Shown here: one piece after another, positions 61,118 through 64,000 of the stretch | Layout: the number at the start of each line of letters is the position of its first letter | Numbering within the stretch: position 1 is the stretch's first letter | Origin: Mucilaginibacter sp. PAMB04168 | Lineage (GTDB): Bacteria; Bacteroidota; Bacteroidia; Sphingobacteriales; Sphingobacteriaceae | NCBI RefSeq assembly: GCF_039634365.2 | Contig: NZ_CP155079.2 | Coordinates: forward strand, 434,001 to 498,000 | DNA length: 64,000 nucleotides | Direction: 5' to 3' | Position numbers and translations under genes: made by a program | Notes under the pieces: model-generated | Seen by the model: only the letters and a program-made list of their open reading frames with translations | Database searches by the model: none | What the model was told of the DNA's origin: nothing

Positions 61118-62371
61118 ATGGAGTTTAAACGAGTAGTAGTAACCGGGCTTGGTGCGCTTACTCCGATTGGTAATTCGGTTTCAGAATACTGGAACGGTTT
61201 AATTAACGGGGTGAGTGGCGCTGACTTGATTAAAAGTTTTGACACCACGCACTTTAAAACAAAGTTTGCGTGCGAGGTCAAAAATTTTGATGCCGATGCT
61301 TTTCTGGGCCGCAAAGATGCCCGTAAGCTCGATCCTTTTGTGCAATACGCTTTATACTCCACCGAAGAGGCGGTTAAAGATGCAGCATTAGATTTTGATA
61401 AGCTGGATACCAATCGTATCGGTGTAATTTGGGGCTCGGGTATTGGCGGCTTAAAAACATTTTTGGATGAAGTGGTAAACTTTGCCAAAGGTGATGGTAC
61501 GCCGCGCTTTAACCCTTTCTTTATTCCAAAAATGATCGCAGATATCGCCCCAGGGCATATTTCTATCAAATATGGATTAAGAGGGCCTAATTTTACAACG
61601 GTTTCGGCCTGTGCGTCATCCAACAATTCACTTATTGATGCCTTTAACTACCTTCGTTTAGGTAAAGCTAACATGTTCATTACAGGTGGTTCTGAAGCCA
61701 TTATTAACGAGGCCGGCATTGGTGGTTTTAACGCCATGCATGCGCTGAGTACCCGTAATGATGATCCGGCAACAGCTTCGCGTCCGTTTGATCTGGACCG
61801 CGACGGTTTTGTAGCAGGTGAGGGTGCAGGTACGATTATCCTGGAAGAGCTGGAGCACGCCAAAGCGCGTGGTGCAAAAATTTATGCCGAAATGGTAGGC
61901 GGCGGCATGAGTGCCGATGCTTATCACATGACAGCACCGCACCCCGAAGGTTTAGGCGCTGCCCTGGTAATGAAAGCCGCACTGGAAGATGCTAACATGA
62001 CCCCCGCCGATATAGATTACGTGAACGTTCATGGTACGTCCACACCTATTGGTGACCCGCAGGAAGTGAAAGCAATTACACAAGCTTATGGTGATGAGGT
62101 TTACAGGATCAACATCAGTTCAACCAAATCCATGACCGGGCATTTGCTTGGTGCTGCTGGTGCGGTTGAAGCTATTGCAGCCATTTTGGCTGTGAAAAAT
62201 GATTTGGTTCCGCCAACCATCAACCACTTTACCGATGATCCGGCTTTTGATCCGCGTATTAATTTTACTTTTAACCAATCGCAAAAACGTGTAGTGAGAG
62301 CTGCACAAAGCAATGGTTTTGGGTTTGGCGGTCACAACGCTTCAGTGATATTTAAAAAATACGAAGAATAA
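61118..62371 (+). CDS. fabF: Beta-ketoacyl-ACP synthase II
   Basis: 417 aa. Catalytic triad Cys165 (SACASSNN), His305 (VNVHGTSTP) and His342 (TGHLLGAAG). It condenses malonyl-ACP with acyl-ACP. Located 21 bp after acpP. Confidence 0.97.
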   Translation: MEFKRVVVTGLGALTPIGNSVSEYWNGLINGVSGADLIKSFDTTHFKTKFACEVKNFDADAFLGRKDARKLDPFVQYALYSTEEAVKDAALDFDKLDTNRIGVIWGSGIGGLKTFLDEVVNFAKGDGTPRFNPFFIPKMIADIAPGHISIKYGLRGPNFTTVSACASSNNSLIDAFNYLRLGKANMFITGGSEAIINEAGIGGFNAMHALSTRNDDPATASRPFDLDRDGFVAGEGAGTIILEELEHAKARGAKIYAEMVGGGMSADAYHMTAPHPEGLGAALVMKAALEDANMTPADIDYVNVHGTSTPIGDPQEVKAITQAYGDEVYRINISSTKSMTGHLLGAAGAVEAIAAILAVKNDLVPPTINHFTDDPAFDPRINFTFNQSQKRVVRAAQSNGFGFGGHNASVIFKKYEE

Positions 62372-62384
62372 TTATTCGTTTTTG

Positions 62385-63110
62385 ATGCCTATCAGCCGGT
62401 TATATAAGCTTTACTTATCGCCTCACCGTAAATACGTAAAAACATTAAAGAATTTGCTCGGCTTCGTGCCGGGCAATTTGTCTTTATACCGGTTGGCATT
62501 TCGGCACAAATCGGTTGCGCAGTCTATTAAAAAGGGTGTTAAGAACAGTAACGAGCGGCTGGAATTTTTGGGCGATGCCGTTTTAGGCAGTGTAGTGGCC
62601 GAAGTGTTATTTAAAATGTACCCTTACCAGGATGAAGGTTTTTTAACCGAACTACGATCCAAAATTGTAAGCCGCAACAATTTAAACCAGTTGGCCCGTA
62701 AGCTGGGTTTCGATCAGCTGATACAGTATGATAACCGCATGGTAAACTCTACCCGCCAGAGCTCGCTTTTTGGTGATGCTTTTGAGGCGCTCATAGGTGC
62801 GGTGTATTTGGATAAAGGGTACGACTTTACCAAAGGTTTTCTCATCAATCGCATTATTAAAACGCATATTGATATTCATACCCTTGAGCAAACCGAAACT
62901 AATTTTAAAAGCAAGCTCATTGAATGGTGCCAGCGCCACGGCAAAGATGTGATGTTTGAATTAGCCGAAAACCAGGATGGTGAAAGCAGTAAACTATTTA
63001 CCGTACAGGTAAACGTTGATGGCGAAATTATGGGCCTTGGTAAAGAATTCAGCAAGAAGAACGCCGAAAAGCTGGCGGCTGAGAAAGCTTGTGAAGCGTT
63101 AGGAATTTAG
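62385..63110 (+). CDS. rnc: Ribonuclease III
   Basis: 241 aa. RNase III signature NERLEFLGDAVLG at 57-69 (numbered from the preceding TTG), with the acid residues for metal binding, and a C-terminal dsRNA-binding domain (about 168-240). It processes rRNA and dsRNA. Operon with fabF; the ATG at 62385 was chosen over an adjacent TTG. Confidence 0.96.
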   Translation: MPISRLYKLYLSPHRKYVKTLKNLLGFVPGNLSLYRLAFRHKSVAQSIKKGVKNSNERLEFLGDAVLGSVVAEVLFKMYPYQDEGFLTELRSKIVSRNNLNQLARKLGFDQLIQYDNRMVNSTRQSSLFGDAFEALIGAVYLDKGYDFTKGFLINRIIKTHIDIHTLEQTETNFKSKLIEWCQRHGKDVMFELAENQDGESSKLFTVQVNVDGEIMGLGKEFSKKNAEKLAAEKACEALGI

Positions 63111-63170
63111 CAGTTACCTCAATTTGAACTCCTTTGTGCCAGCGTTTTAAAGTTATAGCTACGTTACATC

Positions 63171-63932
63171 TTATTGATTAACTGGTTTCTCTTTCTCCGT
63201 TAACGAATTTAACTTAGGTAAACGCTTAGCTTGTTTGTAACCGGCAAAAGAGGTGTTGATAAACTGAATTAGTTCGTAATCATTCCACTTCAAAATTTCG
63301 GGGTACGGCGGGTTGTAGGCCAGCATAAAGGGCTTTACATCTTCGTCGGGTAGTTGAGTTATGCGCTTAACTAAGTCAAACGTATAGCGCTTGTTAACTT
63401 CGGTCTGCTCGTTTTCGCGCTTCATTTGTGCCGCAAAGTGGCGTGCGCGTCCGGGTTCTTTGCCAAACAACTCATATACCCCCGTTAGCGGTGAAGAGAG
63501 AAAGGAAAGTGCCGGTGGCTTGCCGTTATAATAAATGCCTTTGCTGCGGTAGGTGTCCATAACCTCTTGTTGTTCCTGCTTGCGTGTTTTGCCTTTTACT
63601 ATCACGCTTTCCAGTTTAAGCGCAGGCACCATGTACACCATCATATCTCTTTGAATGCCGGTAACCAGTTTTTGACTGGTGAATCCTGCTTTGGTAAACA
63701 GCAAAGTATCGCCAAGCGCTGCCGCAATACTAAAAGTGCCTATATCGCTGCTAAAAACGATGGAATGGTGCCGCAGGTTAGTTACACTTACCTGTGCAGC
63801 CCTATTCATGGTTTTATTGTTAAAAATAATACCGTTTAATGGTTGCTGCGTTTGCGAAAAAGCCAGGCCGGGCAGTAAAGCCAGTAATAGGCTAATGGTT
63901 ATCAAAGTAAAAAAACGCTGCAGTAACTTCAT
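63171..63932 (-). CDS. Secreted carboxypeptidase-regulatory-like protein
   Basis: 253 aa with a signal peptide (cleaved near AFS-Q). Residues about 28-100 look like a CarboxypepD_reg-type beta-sandwich (LNGIIFNNKTMNRAAQVSVTNL, positions 33-54; GDTLLFTKAGFTSQKLVTG). The rest is helical and charged (ELFGKEPGRARHFAAQMKRE, a stretch widely seen in Bacteroidota). Function unknown. Convergent with rnc. Confidence 0.85.
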   Translation of the reverse strand: MKLLQRFFTLITISLLLALLPGLAFSQTQQPLNGIIFNNKTMNRAAQVSVTNLRHHSIVFSSDIGTFSIAAALGDTLLFTKAGFTSQKLVTGIQRDMMVYMVPALKLESVIVKGKTRKQEQQEVMDTYRSKGIYYNGKPPALSFLSSPLTGVYELFGKEPGRARHFAAQMKRENEQTEVNKRYTFDLVKRITQLPDEDVKPFMLAYNPPYPEILKWNDYELIQFINTSFAGYKQAKRLPKLNSLTEKEKPVNQ

Positions 63933-64000
63933 TTCTTACTACAAAGTTACGGTTAATAAAACGGTCCATCTGTTAAAAATAGTTAAGCTTTTCCTGCTAT

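Noticed and set aside
61114..61626. 170-codon frame antisense to fabF
   Set aside because: Shadow of the well-conserved fabF gene.

Overview
The window looks like a chromosomal segment of a member of the Bacteroidota, most likely the Sphingobacteriaceae (Mucilaginibacter- or Pedobacter-like). This is inferred from gene content: futalosine-type menaquinone genes, an LruC-domain surface lipoprotein, a BlaI/BlaR1-type pair with TonB and receptor-plug domains, an IPExxxVDY protein beside pyk and acpP, many SusD-age-type lipoprotein signals, TAnnTTTG-like promoters and almost no Shine-Dalgarno sites. There are no rRNAs, phage genes, insertion sequences or CRISPR arrays; one tRNA-Val lies at 26765-26839.

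Layout. 1-2100: a Tat-exported SDR oxidoreductase and a BLUF blue-light sensor. 2125-7909 (minus strand): a tellurite/stress (Ter) operon in the order HAD, PRTase-like, TerD, TerD, TelA, an unrecognised 320-aa protein, TerC. 8020-15602: a low-oxygen block with a small membrane protein, a cysteine-rich FMN-type TIM-barrel candidate, hemN, a D-lactate dehydrogenase-like gene with a Cys-rich tail, a regulator fusing a receiver to a CRP/FNR protein, and a PAS kinase that keeps the FixL heme-binding His and regulatory Arg. 15818-23010: a Kelch lipoprotein, a LuxR-type regulator, an alpha/beta hydrolase, a CsgG-like protein and several lipoproteins. 23388-26455: two HxlR regulators, each beside a divergent oxidoreductase. 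26456-33285: tRNA-Val, a permease, recO, dgkA, an SDR, pnuC and a thioredoxin-fold protein. 33462-36286: mqnD, mqnB, a PTPS/QueD protein and folE. 36393-47109: fabD, a 1244-aa NtrY-like kinase, HD and THUMP proteins, a DUF3127 protein and an OmpR-type two-component pair. 47298-55344: an M28 peptidase, an EEP nuclease, a sirtuin, a beta-CASP ribonuclease-like protein and the BlaI/BlaR1 pair. 55964-63932: the LruC lipoprotein, pyk, the IPExxxVDY gene, acpP-fabF-rnc and a final hypothetical gene.

The most interesting candidate system is the oxygen-responsive block. A soluble FixL-like heme-PAS kinase sits one base upstream of a single-chain receiver-CRP/FNR protein that would do the jobs of FixJ and FixK together. 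Palindromes of the form TGAY-N4-RTCA occur 75 bp upstream of the kinase gene, 77 bp upstream of the ldh-hemN operon and 54 bp upstream of the small membrane-protein gene. The first two share 11 of 12 bases, spacer included. This predicts a compact, self-regulated circuit controlling heme synthesis without oxygen, a 2-hydroxyacid dehydrogenase and the uncharacterised cysteine-rich protein.

Other regulatory structure found by eye: a 17-bp perfect inverted repeat ending two bases before the M28 peptidase ATG; twin CTTGCA-N3-TGCAAG operators between hxlR and an SDR gene; and a 28-bp element shared by the promoters of the LuxR-type gene and the CsgG-like gene. Coordinates and translations were read by hand and no database search was possible, so family assignments rest on recognised motifs.
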